The notes beneath the pieces were generated by a model. That model had not been told where the DNA came from and did no database searches. It saw only the letters and a list, made by a program, of their open reading frames with translations. From NCBI RefSeq assembly GCF_943192995.1, contig NZ_CALPCP010000001.1:186001-250000 (forward strand): 64,000 bases of DNA, given 5' to 3'. Position numbers and translations under genes: made by a program. Shown here one piece after another: positions 8,062-16,910 of the stretch. The DNA comes from Flintibacter muris (GTDB lineage Bacteria > Bacillota > Clostridia > Oscillospirales > Oscillospiraceae). The number at the start of each line of letters is the position of its first letter. Position 1 is the stretch's first letter.

Positions 8062-9792
8062 TTACAATACCCAATTCTGACTCTCAGTTTGCAGTTTGAC
8101 CATCCGGGCAAACGCCCCGTTCTTCTTCATCAGCTCATCTGGGGTTCCCGTCTCGGCCACCGTGCCCCCGGACAGCACCACGATCTTGTTGGCGTTCTCA
8201 ACCGTCCTCATGCGGTGAGCGATGATTAACACCGTCTTTCGTTCCACCAACCGGGAGATAGCCTGTTGAATCTCCGTCTCGTTCTCCGCGTCCAGGGAGG
8301 CGGTGGCCTCGTCCAGCAGAATAATGGGAGCGTCCTTCAAAAGCGCACGGGCGATGGAGATGCGCTGCCGTTCGCCACCGGAGAGGGTGGAGCCATTCTC
8401 CCCGATCATGGTCTGATAGCCTTGGGGTAGCTTGGCGATAAACTCATCGCACATGGCCTCCTTCGCCGCCTGCATGACCTCCGCGTCCGTGGCATCCTTC
8501 CGGCCAATGCGGATGTTTTCCATAACGGTGTTGTTGAACAGCGTCACATCCTGGAACACGATGGAGTAAGCGGTCAGGAGCTTTTCCGGGTCAACCTTGC
8601 TCACATCCACGCCGCCGACTGTGATCCGGCCCTGGTCTATATCCCAAAACCGCGCTGCCAGCTTTGCAGCGGTGGACTTGCCGCCACCAGAGGGACCAAT
8701 CAAAGCCGTGACCTCGCCCTGCTTGGCGGTAAAGGAGACATCCTTCAGCACCGTCTCACCGCTGTTATAGGCAAAGGCTACATGGTCAAAGGTGATATCG
8801 TAGCCCTTGGGGGAGAAGTCCGCCTCGCCGCCCTGGGACGGGCTTTCGTTGATCTCGTTCATACGGTCGATGTTGATTTGCAGGGAGTTCATCGCCGCCA
8901 GGTTTTGCAGGGAGAAGTTCATCGGTTCATAAATACGGGAAACCACCAGCAGGAACAGGAAGAAGGTCACAAGGGACAGTTCCCCACTTATCAGGCGCAT
9001 ACTCCCAACCAACGCAACTGAGGCGATGCCCAGCTTGAGGATCATTTGTGCCGGAACCACAAACATAGCCGCGCCCAGCTCACTCTTGATGTGCCGCACC
9101 TCCAATGCCTCGATTTTTCGATTCAGGCCGTCGAGGTACTCCCGCTCCGCCTTGCAGCTTTTCAGGTCCCGGATGGTCTCCAGGCACTCCTGCACACCAT
9201 CCGCCACAGCCAAGTTGGCGGCTGTCTGCCTGCGGGTAAAATAGTTCTGCGCTTTCTTGGAAAATCCCACAATCACCAGCGCCAACGGCAGCACCCACAG
9301 AGCGGCGAGTGCCATCTGCCAGTCGTAGAACAGCAGGCTGGCGGCTACCAGGCAGGTGGAGAGGATGGAGCCGTAAAACTGCGGGACGTAGTGGGAGAAC
9401 ATCTGCTCTGTGACCTGCACATCTCCCATGATGGTGTTGGTCAGGTCGGCCAAGTCCTTCTTGCCGAAGAAGGAGAGGGGAAGCTGCCGCAGTTTCTCCG
9501 CCAACCGGATACGGCAGGCCCCGGATTCCCGGTAAGTGGAGAAGTAGGTGGCATTGTACTTCCAGAACTCGGAGAGCCAGATCAATACAAGTGCCGCAGC
9601 AATACCGAGGCCGTAAAGCCCGTACTCGCCGGAGGGCTGGCCTCTACCCAGGAAATCGCCGGTCAGCATATAGAGAAGCCCTACGGGGAACATCAGCACC
9701 AAGTCGGCCACGGTGCAGGCAGCGGTGGCCTGCACCAGCCCCTTTGCCCCCTCACGGGAGAGGGCAAAGCGTTTCATCAGCTTATCGATCAT
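8062..9792 (-). CDS. ABC half-transporter (TM + ATPase), second gene of the second pair
   Basis: About 576 residues; exporter-type membrane domain and ATPase with Walker A GPSGGGKST, signature LSGGERQRIS, Walker B IILLDEAT and switch IAHRM. Start is ATG 9792 (MIDKLMKRFALSREGAK), which overlaps the upstream stop as ATGA and implies translational coupling; the frame extends upstream to 9840 but without a better site. It is the paralogue of the 3183 gene (same gene order, same neighbouring partner). An intact terminator follows. Confidence 0.92.
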   Translation of the reverse strand: MIDKLMKRFALSREGAKGLVQATAACTVADLVLMFPVGLLYMLTGDFLGRGQPSGEYGLYGLGIAAALVLIWLSEFWKYNATYFSTYRESGACRIRLAEKLRQLPLSFFGKKDLADLTNTIMGDVQVTEQMFSHYVPQFYGSILSTCLVAASLLFYDWQMALAALWVLPLALVIVGFSKKAQNYFTRRQTAANLAVADGVQECLETIRDLKSCKAEREYLDGLNRKIEALEVRHIKSELGAAMFVVPAQMILKLGIASVALVGSMRLISGELSLVTFFLFLLVVSRIYEPMNFSLQNLAAMNSLQINIDRMNEINESPSQGGEADFSPKGYDITFDHVAFAYNSGETVLKDVSFTAKQGEVTALIGPSGGGKSTAAKLAARFWDIDQGRITVGGVDVSKVDPEKLLTAYSIVFQDVTLFNNTVMENIRIGRKDATDAEVMQAAKEAMCDEFIAKLPQGYQTMIGENGSTLSGGERQRISIARALLKDAPIILLDEATASLDAENETEIQQAISRLVERKTVLIIAHRMRTVENANKIVVLSGGTVAETGTPDELMKKNGAFARMVKLQTESQNWVL

Positions 9793-11564
9793 TTCGCGGC
9801 ACCTACCTTCCAGCTCACAGAGGTTTGATAATCCTGCCACATCCTTGCATAGAGGCCGCCCCGAGCCACAAGGGCATTGTGGGTCCCGCTTTCTTCCACC
9901 TGACCCTCCCGCAGCACGAAGATGTGGTCAGCGTTCTTGATGGTGGTCAGCCGGTGGGCAATCATAATGACGGTCTTGCCCTTGGAGAGCCGCTCAAAGG
10001 CCCGCTGCACCAGCGCCTCGTTCTCCGGGTCAGCAAAGGCGGTGGCCTCGTCCAAAATGAGGATGGGCGCGTTCTTCAGCATGACACGGGCAATGGCAAT
10101 GCGCTGCTGTTCGCCGCCGGAGAGATACACGCCCTTGGTGCCGATCACCGTGTCGATGCCCTGGGGCAGCTTGGCGATGATGTCATCGCATTGGGCGTCA
10201 TGGAGCACCCGCTCCACCTCCTGCCGGGATGCGTTGGGCCTGGCAAGCCGTACATTTTCCAGAATGGAGGCTTTCAGCAGACGGCTGTCCTGGAACACAT
10301 AGGCCACGGTGTCCATCAGCGTCTCCTTGGGGATGTCCTTCACATTGATGCCGCCGATCTGAATGGAACCGCCAGCCACATCCCAAAATCGGGAGATCAA
10401 CCCCGCCACGGTGGTCTTGCCGCCGCCGGAAGGACCCACCAGGGCCACAGTTTCCCCAGCGCCCGCCCGGATGGTCATGTCATGGAGCGCATCTGTTGTC
10501 CCGCCCGTGTAGCGGAAGGTCACGTTTTCGAGAGTGATGTCGTTGTCTGTTGGGATCATGCCGCTGCGGGGTTCAGGCAGAGGCTCCGCGTCCAGAATGG
10601 AGTGGATACGGGACAGCGCATCGGCAACGATCATGCCGTTTTCGCTCATATACATGACCTTGGACATGGCCGTGGCAATGATGGGCGTGAAAATCACATA
10701 GAAAACAAAGTTCAGCAGGATAGGTTGTGTCACCGGCCCGCCGCCCGCAAGGATCAGCGCCAGCACAATAAGAAACGCAAAGGCGCTGTTGATGAACACC
10801 GTATACATCAGCATAGGCGCGCGGCACTTCTTGCAGTAGCCAACGGCAAATTTGTAATAGTTGTCGATGGTGGTTTTGAACCGCGCGAAGGAGTGGACGG
10901 TCTGCCCAAAGGTTTTGACTACGGGAACGCCCCGCACATATTCCACAGCTTCGTTGTTCATGTCCGCCAGGGCGTTCTGGTACTCCTTGATGTCCTTTGC
11001 CATCTGCGGCCCCACCATTTTGAACATGGCGGCGAAGCCCAAGACAATGGGCAGGAGGCTGGCCAGGCCAAACCGCCAGTCAAACAGGAACAGCATGACG
11101 ATCATGCAGACCGGCGTGGTAATTGCCGCCGACATATCCGGGAGCTGGTGCGCCAGATAGGTTTCCGTGGCCGCGCTGCTGTCATTGACGATGCGGCGGA
11201 TTTTCCCGCTGCCCATCTCTCCAATGAAACCCAGCGGAAGCTCTGCAATGTGGGCCATCAGCGCCTTGCGGATATTTCCGGCAATTCGGAATGCCGACAG
11301 ATGGGAGCACATCAGGGCGCAGACATAGACCAGGATAGACAGGACAGCGAAGCCCACCGCCATCCAACCGTTGCAGACAATGTGGGCAGCCTGGGCGTAG
11401 TTTGGGGCCACCGCAATGACCTCCCGGATGATTCGGAACAGGAACACAAAGGGAAACAGGGCCAGTACCGCGCTGACGGCGGACAGCAGCAGGGACAGGT
11501 AGGTCAAATACCTGTGCCCTCCGGCGTAGCCCATGAGCTGGGACATGTTGGATTGCTTCTTCAA
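9789..11564 (-). CDS. ABC half-transporter (TM + ATPase), first gene of the second pair
   Basis: 591 residues; membrane domain 1-320, ATPase with Walker A GPSGGGKTT, signature LSGGEQQRI, Walker B LILDEAT and switch IAHRL. Start is TTG 11564 with GGAGGG 6-7 nt upstream. This TTG overlaps the stop of the truncated permease frame (TTTTGA), so the permease relic now works as a translated leader. Upstream are a metal-type palindrome (11839) and an AraC regulator. Together these suggest metallophore transport (YbtPQ/IrtAB-like plus a YbtA-like regulator), as inference. Confidence 0.92.
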   Translation of the reverse strand: MKKQSNMSQLMGYAGGHRYLTYLSLLLSAVSAVLALFPFVFLFRIIREVIAVAPNYAQAAHIVCNGWMAVGFAVLSILVYVCALMCSHLSAFRIAGNIRKALMAHIAELPLGFIGEMGSGKIRRIVNDSSAATETYLAHQLPDMSAAITTPVCMIVMLFLFDWRFGLASLLPIVLGFAAMFKMVGPQMAKDIKEYQNALADMNNEAVEYVRGVPVVKTFGQTVHSFARFKTTIDNYYKFAVGYCKKCRAPMLMYTVFINSAFAFLIVLALILAGGGPVTQPILLNFVFYVIFTPIIATAMSKVMYMSENGMIVADALSRIHSILDAEPLPEPRSGMIPTDNDITLENVTFRYTGGTTDALHDMTIRAGAGETVALVGPSGGGKTTVAGLISRFWDVAGGSIQIGGINVKDIPKETLMDTVAYVFQDSRLLKASILENVRLARPNASRQEVERVLHDAQCDDIIAKLPQGIDTVIGTKGVYLSGGEQQRIAIARVMLKNAPILILDEATAFADPENEALVQRAFERLSKGKTVIMIAHRLTTIKNADHIFVLREGQVEESGTHNALVARGGLYARMWQDYQTSVSWKVGAAK

Positions 11565-11821
11565 AAATATCCCTCCAATCGTGAGAATATAAAATTCTTG
11601 CCAGCCACCCGTCTTGGTAGTGGTTTATCCAGTCCCAGTTCTATCCATGCGGCCTCAATCTGTTCCTCCGTAGCAATAGCGGAGTGGCGTTTGACATAGG
11701 CTGTTGCTGGATCGACTGGCGATAGTCGCATTAGAAGAAATGACAATAATGTAACAAGAAATAATGTCAGCAGTACCACGGCAAGTTTTCGCCCTAAATA
11801 CCGTGCTGTTTGCCTTGGCAT
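11561..11821 (-). pseudogene. N-terminal remnant of a Nik/Opp-type ABC permease
   Basis: Reads as the conserved start of DppB/NikB-type permeases: a membrane helix (KLAVVLLTLFLVTLLSFLLM), RLSPVDPA, then EEQIEAAWIELGLDKPLP, followed by ~17 unrelated residues and a stop. About 70 of ~310 residues survive. Its 5' end carries the metal-type box, so the original operon was probably a nickel/metallophore importer whose body has been deleted, fusing its promoter to the ABC pair downstream. Confidence 0.75.
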
Positions 11822-11838
11822 GATTCGTTCTCCTTTTT

Positions 11839-11856
11839 AGTTAGTATTATCTAACT
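11839..11856. promoter_or_regulatory. RGTTAG-N6-CTAACY palindrome (predicted DtxR-type box)
   Basis: AGTTAG-TATTAT-CTAACT, perfect 6-bp arms, 18 bp upstream of the permease relic that leads the second ABC pair. Confidence 0.72.
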
Positions 11857-11944
11857 CTTGGCCAAGAAATAATGCACCGCATAAACGGTGCATCCTTTCG
11901 CATATTTGCATAATGGAAGCTCCACGGTGTATCATAGCGGATTA

Positions 11945-12973
11945 TCAATCCTTTTTCCACTCCAACCGGACGGATTCTGCTCCAATCGGACGAGGAATTT
12001 TTCGGTACTCCGTAGGAGTGGCACCGGCAAATTGCCGGAATACTTCAGAAAACTTGCTGGCATTCTGGTAGCCTACCTGTCCCGCTATTTCGACGATGCT
12101 CTGGTCTGTTTCCAGGAGAAGCCACATGGCTTTTTGCATCCGGTAGGATTGTATGTATGCACCAATAGTATCGCCATAAACCGTTTTGAAATTCTGTTTC
12201 ATCGCTGTAAGGGGGATGTTGAATCGCTCAGACAATTCTGGTAGGGTGATGCGGCGATCCAAGTGTTCCACCAGATAAGCCCGGATTTGTCGAATGGTAT
12301 CTGCCTGTGTACGGGTAACATAGGTGCGTTTTTCCCGGCGGGCTGGCAGATCAGCGGAATTTAAGAACAGCAGCAGCTCCAGCACTTTGAGCTTGCAGTA
12401 TTCACTACGAATGGTAGATGGAGCAGCGTAAAGTTCAGAAAAGATATGCTGTATCGCGTCTGTGGCCCGTATAATAAAGCAAGTGTTTCCTCCACATAAG
12501 CGGTCCCGAAGTTGGTAAAGATTGATTTCTTTGCAGGCAAAAACCTGGCTGATTTGGCGCAGAGTATCTTGGGCGGCACGCAAGTCAATCACCACAGAAA
12601 TTCCATGGTAATGGGACAGCGGAAACCAGGAATCGCGGGTTGTATGGGTCAGCATATTGACCGCTAAATCCCCAACACCCAAGTAAACTGCGCCGCCATC
12701 GGAAAATTCACACTCGAAACGCCCTTCCCGGCAGTGATTGATCTCCATGACATCTTCATACGGCGGTTTGTTTTGGTCTGCATGAACGATAGTCATATGA
12801 ATGTCGTTGTAAAGAAGTTCCATCCCTGGCAGGACAGGATACCGGGTCATAACACCTTCCCCGGTTTCATTATCTACCTTATAAATGGAACAGTCATCTT
12901 CTTGGGCCAAGGTTCGTGTTTCTGGCCCATAGCTCTTATAAAACACTTCTGATAAAATGCTCTGTGTTGGCAT
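11945..12973 (-). CDS. AraC-family transcriptional regulator
   Basis: 342 residues. The C-terminal ~100 residues hold the two AraC helix-turn-helix motifs (LPELSERFNIPLTAMKQNFK, then IVEIAGQVGYQNASKFSEVF and RQFAGATPTEYRK). The N-terminal ~230 residues resemble the sensing part of PchR/YbtA-like regulators rather than the sugar-binding cupin of AraC itself; this is a weak call. Start is ATG 12973 with GGAGATGA upstream. It lies directly upstream of the permease relic and second ABC pair on the same strand, so activation of that operon in response to a metallophore is the likely role. Confidence 0.85.
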   Translation of the reverse strand: MPTQSILSEVFYKSYGPETRTLAQEDDCSIYKVDNETGEGVMTRYPVLPGMELLYNDIHMTIVHADQNKPPYEDVMEINHCREGRFECEFSDGGAVYLGVGDLAVNMLTHTTRDSWFPLSHYHGISVVIDLRAAQDTLRQISQVFACKEINLYQLRDRLCGGNTCFIIRATDAIQHIFSELYAAPSTIRSEYCKLKVLELLLFLNSADLPARREKRTYVTRTQADTIRQIRAYLVEHLDRRITLPELSERFNIPLTAMKQNFKTVYGDTIGAYIQSYRMQKAMWLLLETDQSIVEIAGQVGYQNASKFSEVFRQFAGATPTEYRKIPRPIGAESVRLEWKKD

Positions 12974-13013
12974 AAAACTGTCATCTCCATTCTAACCAAA
13001 CTGTGATTTGCTG

Positions 13014-13420
13014 TTATTCCCTAAACTCAATATGAAGCATAAAGCCCATGTGAAATGTCCGCATGGTCCAGTTGAATAGGCGGGTGATAGGCGTTTTGCG
13101 GAGATAACCGGCAGCATAGTCTTTCTCAATCACATTGACGATTCTGGGCGACCAGCTCTCCAATTCCTCCTTGGGCCGCTCCAACTTCTCCACGGTCACG
13201 CCGGACCAGTTGCCCACGCACTGGCTGGAGCCGGTGAGAGTATTGAGTAACGTAGTCTTGCTGCAGTTAGGGTTGCCCGACAAGGTAATCTTGATGTCCA
13301 TCAATCTCACTGGCTACCACAAGCCCCAGTACCGCCAGATACTGGCGCACCTCGTCCTTGCCGGAGATTTTGCGGACCATGACAGCCTCCCCTGGCCTTT
13401 GCTATTGTCAGCGGCATCAT
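13014..13420 (-). pseudogene. feoA-feoB remnant
   Basis: From ATG 13420 the frame reads MMPLTIAK, then an extra base shifts it. In the next frame it reads PGEAVMVRKISGKDEVRQYL, the core of FeoA. The FeoA end is deleted, and at 13310 the start of FeoB follows ([20 protein letters not shown]; normal P-loop is GNPNSGKT), up to [13 protein letters not shown], after which the sequence is unrelated. Both genes of the ferrous-iron uptake system are non-functional. A metal-type box at 13443 precedes the FeoA start. Confidence 0.75.
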
Positions 13421-13442
13421 TTTCTCACCTTCTCCGGGATGC

Positions 13443-13460
13443 AGTTAGTGTACTCTAACC
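13443..13460. promoter_or_regulatory. RGTTAG-N6-CTAACY palindrome before feoA remnant
   Basis: AGTTAG-TGTACT-CTAACC, 22 bp upstream of the feoA start. A weaker version (AGTTTA-GTGACG-CTAACT) follows at 13475-13492. Confidence 0.7.
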
Positions 13461-13531
13461 TTAAAATCAGTCTTAGTTTAGTGACGCTAACTGCCAATGT
13501 CAAGACCCTTTTCAAAAAAGCTCGCATTTGT

Positions 13532-13549
13532 GATTAGAATATGCTAACC
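13532..13549. promoter_or_regulatory. RGTTAG-N6-CTAACY-like palindrome at the DtxR remnant
   Basis: GATTAG-AATATG-CTAACC. It overlaps the first codons of the truncated repressor frame, so it may once have served the divergent feo operon. Confidence 0.6.
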
Positions 13550-13732
13550 CATGTGCGGAGACTTTCGTGGAAGGAGGAATTTTTACTGCTGACACAGGTT
13601 TTGGTTCAGTTGGGCATCTCCCCGGAGACAGCGGCGGACGCCTGCAAGGTGGAGCACAATCTGAGCGAAGAACCCTTTGAAAAAATCAAAGCACATACCG
13701 CTGGCGGGAATTGTCCTCTGAAACCGATCTGA
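13541..13732 (+). pseudogene. C-terminal remnant of a DtxR/MntR-family metal-dependent repressor
   Basis: The frame reads LLTQVLVQLGISPETAADAC, KVEHNLSEEPFEKIKAH. This is the dimerization/metal-binding segment of clostridial DtxR-type repressors (pattern LG-V-x-E-x-A-x-x-DACK-x-EH-x-[IL]S-x-E-x-F). The N-terminal winged helix is absent: the frame opens inside a metal-type operator. The regulator that would bind the RGTTAG-N6-CTAACY boxes is of this family, but this copy cannot bind DNA. A terminator follows at 13743. Confidence 0.75.
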
Positions 13733-13742
13733 CCGCATAGGG

Positions 13743-13783
13743 AAAACCGGTGCCCCACGACTTGCCCTATGGGGCCGGTTTTC
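13743..13783 (+). terminator. Terminator after the DtxR remnant
   Basis: AAAACCGG-T-GCCCCA pairs with TGGGGC-CGGTTTT, followed by TTCTTAT. Confidence 0.65.
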
Positions 13784-13793
13784 TTATACCGTT

Positions 13794-14113
13794 TCAGCTT
13801 GGTTCCAGCAGATTCATCATGCTCCGCAGGCTGTGGAGAGGTTATGCAGCATGGCGGAGGTGGCTGGAGGCAGAATGCCCAAGGCTCCAAGGGCAATCAG
13901 AGAGCCATTGAATCCCATGACAACGCGGTAATTGGAGCGGATGCGCCTGGTCAGATTACCGGCAATTCGCCGCAGGCTGACCAATTCATGGAGATCGTCC
14001 GCCGCAATAGTGATGTCCACGATCCCTCTGGCACTAGCTGCGCTGTCATTGATGGCAATGCCCACATTGGCCTCGGACAGCGCCGGGGAATCGTTGATGC
14101 CCTTCCTAATCAT
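13794..14113 (-). pseudogene. C-terminal remnant of a P1B-type heavy-metal ATPase
   Basis: Begins inside the hinge motif (KGINDSPALSEANVGIAIN; normal GDGINDSPAL) and continues through ARGIVDITIAADDLHELVSL, then the last membrane helices (NYRVVMGFNGSLIALGALGI) and MLHNLST. A single-base deletion near 13830 then shifts the frame before the usual SLRSMMNLL end. The ~600 N-terminal residues are lost, with the break just before the recombinase gene at 14166. Confidence 0.8.
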
Positions 14114-14165
14114 ATGAATGTTTCTTTTTAAGAATACTCACTGTCAGAAAGGTTTGTGGCGGGAA

Positions 14166-15851
14166 TCAGCCCGCCACAGCGGGGTTTTGAGTGGTGTTAA
14201 TTTCAATGTACTCGGCAATCCGGCGGAGCTCATCAGAAAACTTAAATTTCACGCTGATATTGCCGTTTTCATAAACCTTGATATGGTCTACAAGTTCAAT
14301 CAGAATTTCCCGGTTAAGTGTTTCAATGTTCTGGTATTTCATAAAGGCTATAAGAGCGGGATGCTCGTTGTCAACACCGTTTGCCAGTTCCGACCTTTCA
14401 GCGGTCAGCCGGGCCAGAATATCCGAAAGGGATGCGGCCTGCCGCTCATAATCGGCTTTCATATCCCGGTAGTCCTGCTGGGTAATTTCCCCGTCTTTCC
14501 AGTCTTGATAAAGAGACTGCTTATACCGGGTAACTTTTGCCAGTTCCCGCTCCTTGGCGGCTATCAGATCATCCAGCCGGAAAGACTGGCTTTTTTTGAC
14601 AGGGGCCGAATTGATACGGGAAATAATCTCGGAGTAGGAAACCGCCAGATGTACCTGTTGCCGCACAGCGAACAGGACAGCGGCCTCCAGCCGTTCATGT
14701 TTGATCGCATGCATGGTGCAGGCAGTCCGGGAGCGGTTTTTGTAGGTAGAGCAAAGATAACGGTAGCTTTGCCCGCTCTGGCTCCGGGTAACGGATTTTC
14801 CACAATCCGCACAGCGGAGGAAACCGCTGAACAGGTGGAGCTCCTTTTTCCGGGGAGTTGTCCGGGTATCACGCTTTAAGAGAGCCTGCACCTTTTCAAA
14901 TGTTTCCCGGTCTATGATAGCCTCGTGGGTATCGGACACCCGCACCCATTCTTCCTCCGGCACTTGCTCAATCCGGTGTACTTTGTAGCTTTTCACCCGG
15001 CGGCGGCCCTGTACCAAATCCCCGGTATAAATCGGATTGGTAAGAATGAGGGTCACAATTTTATCGCCCCACAGGGGATTGTCCGATGTTGAACTGGCAG
15101 GCAGGCCCTTTTCCCTGCGGTATGTTGTGGGGCTTGGGATGCCGTGATCGTTCAGATAATAAACCATAGCCCGCCTCGCCATACCCTGCAGGCATAAATC
15201 ATAAATGAGCTTTACAATTTCAGCCGCATCGGGATCGACGATTAACTGGTGCTTGTCTTTCGGGTCTTTCAGATAACCATAGGGAGCAAAGGAGCCGATG
15301 TACTGGCCGTTGCGCCGCTTGTAATCGAATACCTGCCGGATTTTCTTTGAGGTCTGATAACAGTATTGATCGTTCATTACATTCGTAATCGGGACGATGA
15401 TACTGGAAACGCTGTCCGGGTCACGGTAGCTGTCCACATTTTCGGCAAGGCTGATAAAGCGGACACCCATCTGTACAAACAGGTTGTCAATCAAACTGCC
15501 AGCATCACTGTAATTTCTTGCGAAACGGGAAAGGTCTTTGACGATCACACAGTTTATTTTGCCGCTCATAACATCAGCAAGGAGCCGTTGGAAATCCTCC
15601 CGGTTGGCGTCTGTTCCCGTGTGTCCGTCATCCACATACTCGGTAATGCTTTCAAATTCGTCCTGGTGCTTGAAGTAAAAGTCTCCCAGCAGGTCACGCT
15701 GATTTTTTACGCTGTTGCTGTCGTCTTTACCCTCCCGGGCTTTTTTCAAATCTTCTTTGGAGAGCCGGATGTATGCGCCCAGCCGCCAGCGGCGGACAGC
15801 ATAAGAGGGAGAGAAACTCTGCTGAAATCCTCTGTTTTTTGTTCGTGCCAT
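14166..15851 (-). CDS. Large serine recombinase (Tn4451 TnpX/TndX-like), apparently intact
   Basis: 561 residues, normal length. It has a resolvase domain (about 20-170) with the nucleophile region GAYIRLSKEDL, Arg-rich catalytic positions and VKDLSRFARNYSDAG; a recombinase domain (190-300); a zinc ribbon (FLRCADCGKS ... YLCSTYKNRSRTAC); and a coiled-coil C-terminus ending FSDELRRIAEYIEIN. Such enzymes excise and integrate elements at short GA-type targets. It is the only intact integrase in the window and sits at one end of the 14.1-20.8 kb element genes. It interrupts the P1B ATPase remnant side. Confidence 0.92.
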   Translation of the reverse strand: MARTKNRGFQQSFSPSYAVRRWRLGAYIRLSKEDLKKAREGKDDSNSVKNQRDLLGDFYFKHQDEFESITEYVDDGHTGTDANREDFQRLLADVMSGKINCVIVKDLSRFARNYSDAGSLIDNLFVQMGVRFISLAENVDSYRDPDSVSSIIVPITNVMNDQYCYQTSKKIRQVFDYKRRNGQYIGSFAPYGYLKDPKDKHQLIVDPDAAEIVKLIYDLCLQGMARRAMVYYLNDHGIPSPTTYRREKGLPASSTSDNPLWGDKIVTLILTNPIYTGDLVQGRRRVKSYKVHRIEQVPEEEWVRVSDTHEAIIDRETFEKVQALLKRDTRTTPRKKELHLFSGFLRCADCGKSVTRSQSGQSYRYLCSTYKNRSRTACTMHAIKHERLEAAVLFAVRQQVHLAVSYSEIISRINSAPVKKSQSFRLDDLIAAKERELAKVTRYKQSLYQDWKDGEITQQDYRDMKADYERQAASLSDILARLTAERSELANGVDNEHPALIAFMKYQNIETLNREILIELVDHIKVYENGNISVKFKFSDELRRIAEYIEINTTQNPAVAG

Positions 15852-15925
15852 TGTTCCTCCTTCCCTATCACATTACATCTATATTATAACTCTGCCCGGG
15901 CAGGACAACAAGGATGCCTTTGCAT

Positions 15926-15946
15926 CGGGACACTTTGTCTCGAAGT
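15926..15946. repeat. Element palindrome copy 1
   Basis: GGGACA-CTT-TGTCTC followed by GAAGT, between the recombinase and the next element gene. Related copies at 16340, 17409 and (inverted) 19870. Confidence 0.7.
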
Positions 15947-15968
15947 AGCAAACAGGCCATAACCAAAG

Positions 15969-16235
15969 TTACAGCCCGCTTTTTTGCCGGAGCAGAAAGT
16001 CTGTCAGCGTGTCCTGCAAGGACGGCCCGCTTTCCGCAAATTCAATTTTTACACCGACACCGCCGATGCAAAAGCAGTATGGATTTTTAACAGCCTGCAG
16101 GAAACAGGCGATGCGCTCCTCTTTGGGGAGAGCGTTGTTAAAGGTCATACCGCTCACATCAGGCAGGGACTCGGGAGCCACTGCGCCAATATCAACGCTT
16201 TTCATTTGTTCCAATACCTGTGCATTTAATCTCAC
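15969..16235 (-). CDS. Small conserved element protein (DUF6870-like)
   Basis: 88 residues from GTG 16235, which has GGAGGTTTTACC directly before it. Recognisable features are SVDIGAVAPESLPDVSGM, a KEERIACFLQAVKNPYCF segment and a Leu-rich end. Small proteins of this pattern sit beside sigma-like factors and recombinases in clostridial integrative elements; the function is unknown. The frame also runs upstream to 16463 without a plausible start. Confidence 0.65.
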   Translation of the reverse strand: MRLNAQVLEQMKSVDIGAVAPESLPDVSGMTFNNALPKEERIACFLQAVKNPYCFCIGGVGVKIEFAESGPSLQDTLTDFLLRQKSGL

Positions 16236-16339
16236 GGTAAAACCTCCTCTCAAATCAATAAACCGCCTCCCGTCTGTCCTGTGGGGAAACGCAAGAGGAC
16301 GGCACCGGAACAGTGCCGCCCTCTTGTCTTGCTCCACAT

Positions 16340-16360
16340 CGGGACACAATGTCTCGAAGT
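16340..16360. repeat. Element palindrome copy 2
   Basis: GGGACA-CAA-TGTCTC followed by GAAGT, directly after the stop of the 16360 gene. Confidence 0.68.
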
Positions 16361-16563
16361 CAGTAGGGGCTTTTTTGGTAGTGGGCCTCGGCCTCCTCCA
16401 GAGAAACGAAGTCAAACAGCTCATGGAGCTCGGCCATGATACGGCGGATGTCATCACCGGCAAAGCCGCAGTTTTCCATCGCCATAATCATATAGCCCCG
16501 GCAGGAACCGTTACTCCACGGCTGGGATAACAGGGCCGCCAATTCTGCTGGATCATAGTTCAT
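16360..16563 (-). CDS. Small hypothetical element protein
   Basis: 67 residues, MNYDPAELAALLSQPWSNGS onward, acidic and helical, with GAGGT before the ATG. It lies in the same-strand cluster with the DUF6870-like gene. I do not recognise a domain; the gene position and codon use fit a genuine element gene. Confidence 0.55.
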   Translation of the reverse strand: MNYDPAELAALLSQPWSNGSCRGYMIMAMENCGFAGDDIRRIMAELHELFDFVSLEEAEAHYQKSPY

Positions 16564-16910
16564 AGACTGTACCTCACTTTCCTAAAATTACGGGATCGCC
16601 GCCCACATTTTCTTGACCTGTCCAAAGACAATGATACTCGGGACGGCGATCCCACACGGATGAGAGGGCGGCCCGGAGGGACAGGCGGCCAGCCTGTCCT
16701 GCGGCGGATCGTGGCCCTGGGCTGGCTCGGCCCATTTGCGGCGTTGGTGTTGTTCGCTCGTTTCCCAATGGAGAAAGTCACAGCGCACCCGCCGCCTGGC
16801 TCCCCGCACTATGCCCGGGGCCGCTCCTGTTCATCTGTGCTGAGAAGAAAACCTCCTCTCATAAACCGAGACATTTTTTCATCATTTCCAAGTGGGTAAA
16901 ATGAAAAAAA
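16564..16910. other. Non-coding structured gap in the element
   Basis: I see no convincing gene. The stretch holds a 10-bp inverted repeat GGGATCGCCG/CGGCGATCCC (16592-16601 and 16644-16653) and an 8-bp hairpin GGACAGGC/GCCTGTCC (16679-16699). It could be an oriT, a regulatory RNA or a decayed gene. Confidence 0.4.

Noticed and set aside
9591..11699. Long plus-strand frame (702 codons) across the second ABC pair
   Set aside because: Antisense shadow: Gly/His/Gln-rich, no domain, lies exactly over two clear ABC genes in GC-rich DNA.
16564..16910. Three overlapping short frames in the element gap
   Set aside because: They are mutually exclusive frames of GC-rich DNA without ribosome sites or conserved pattern.
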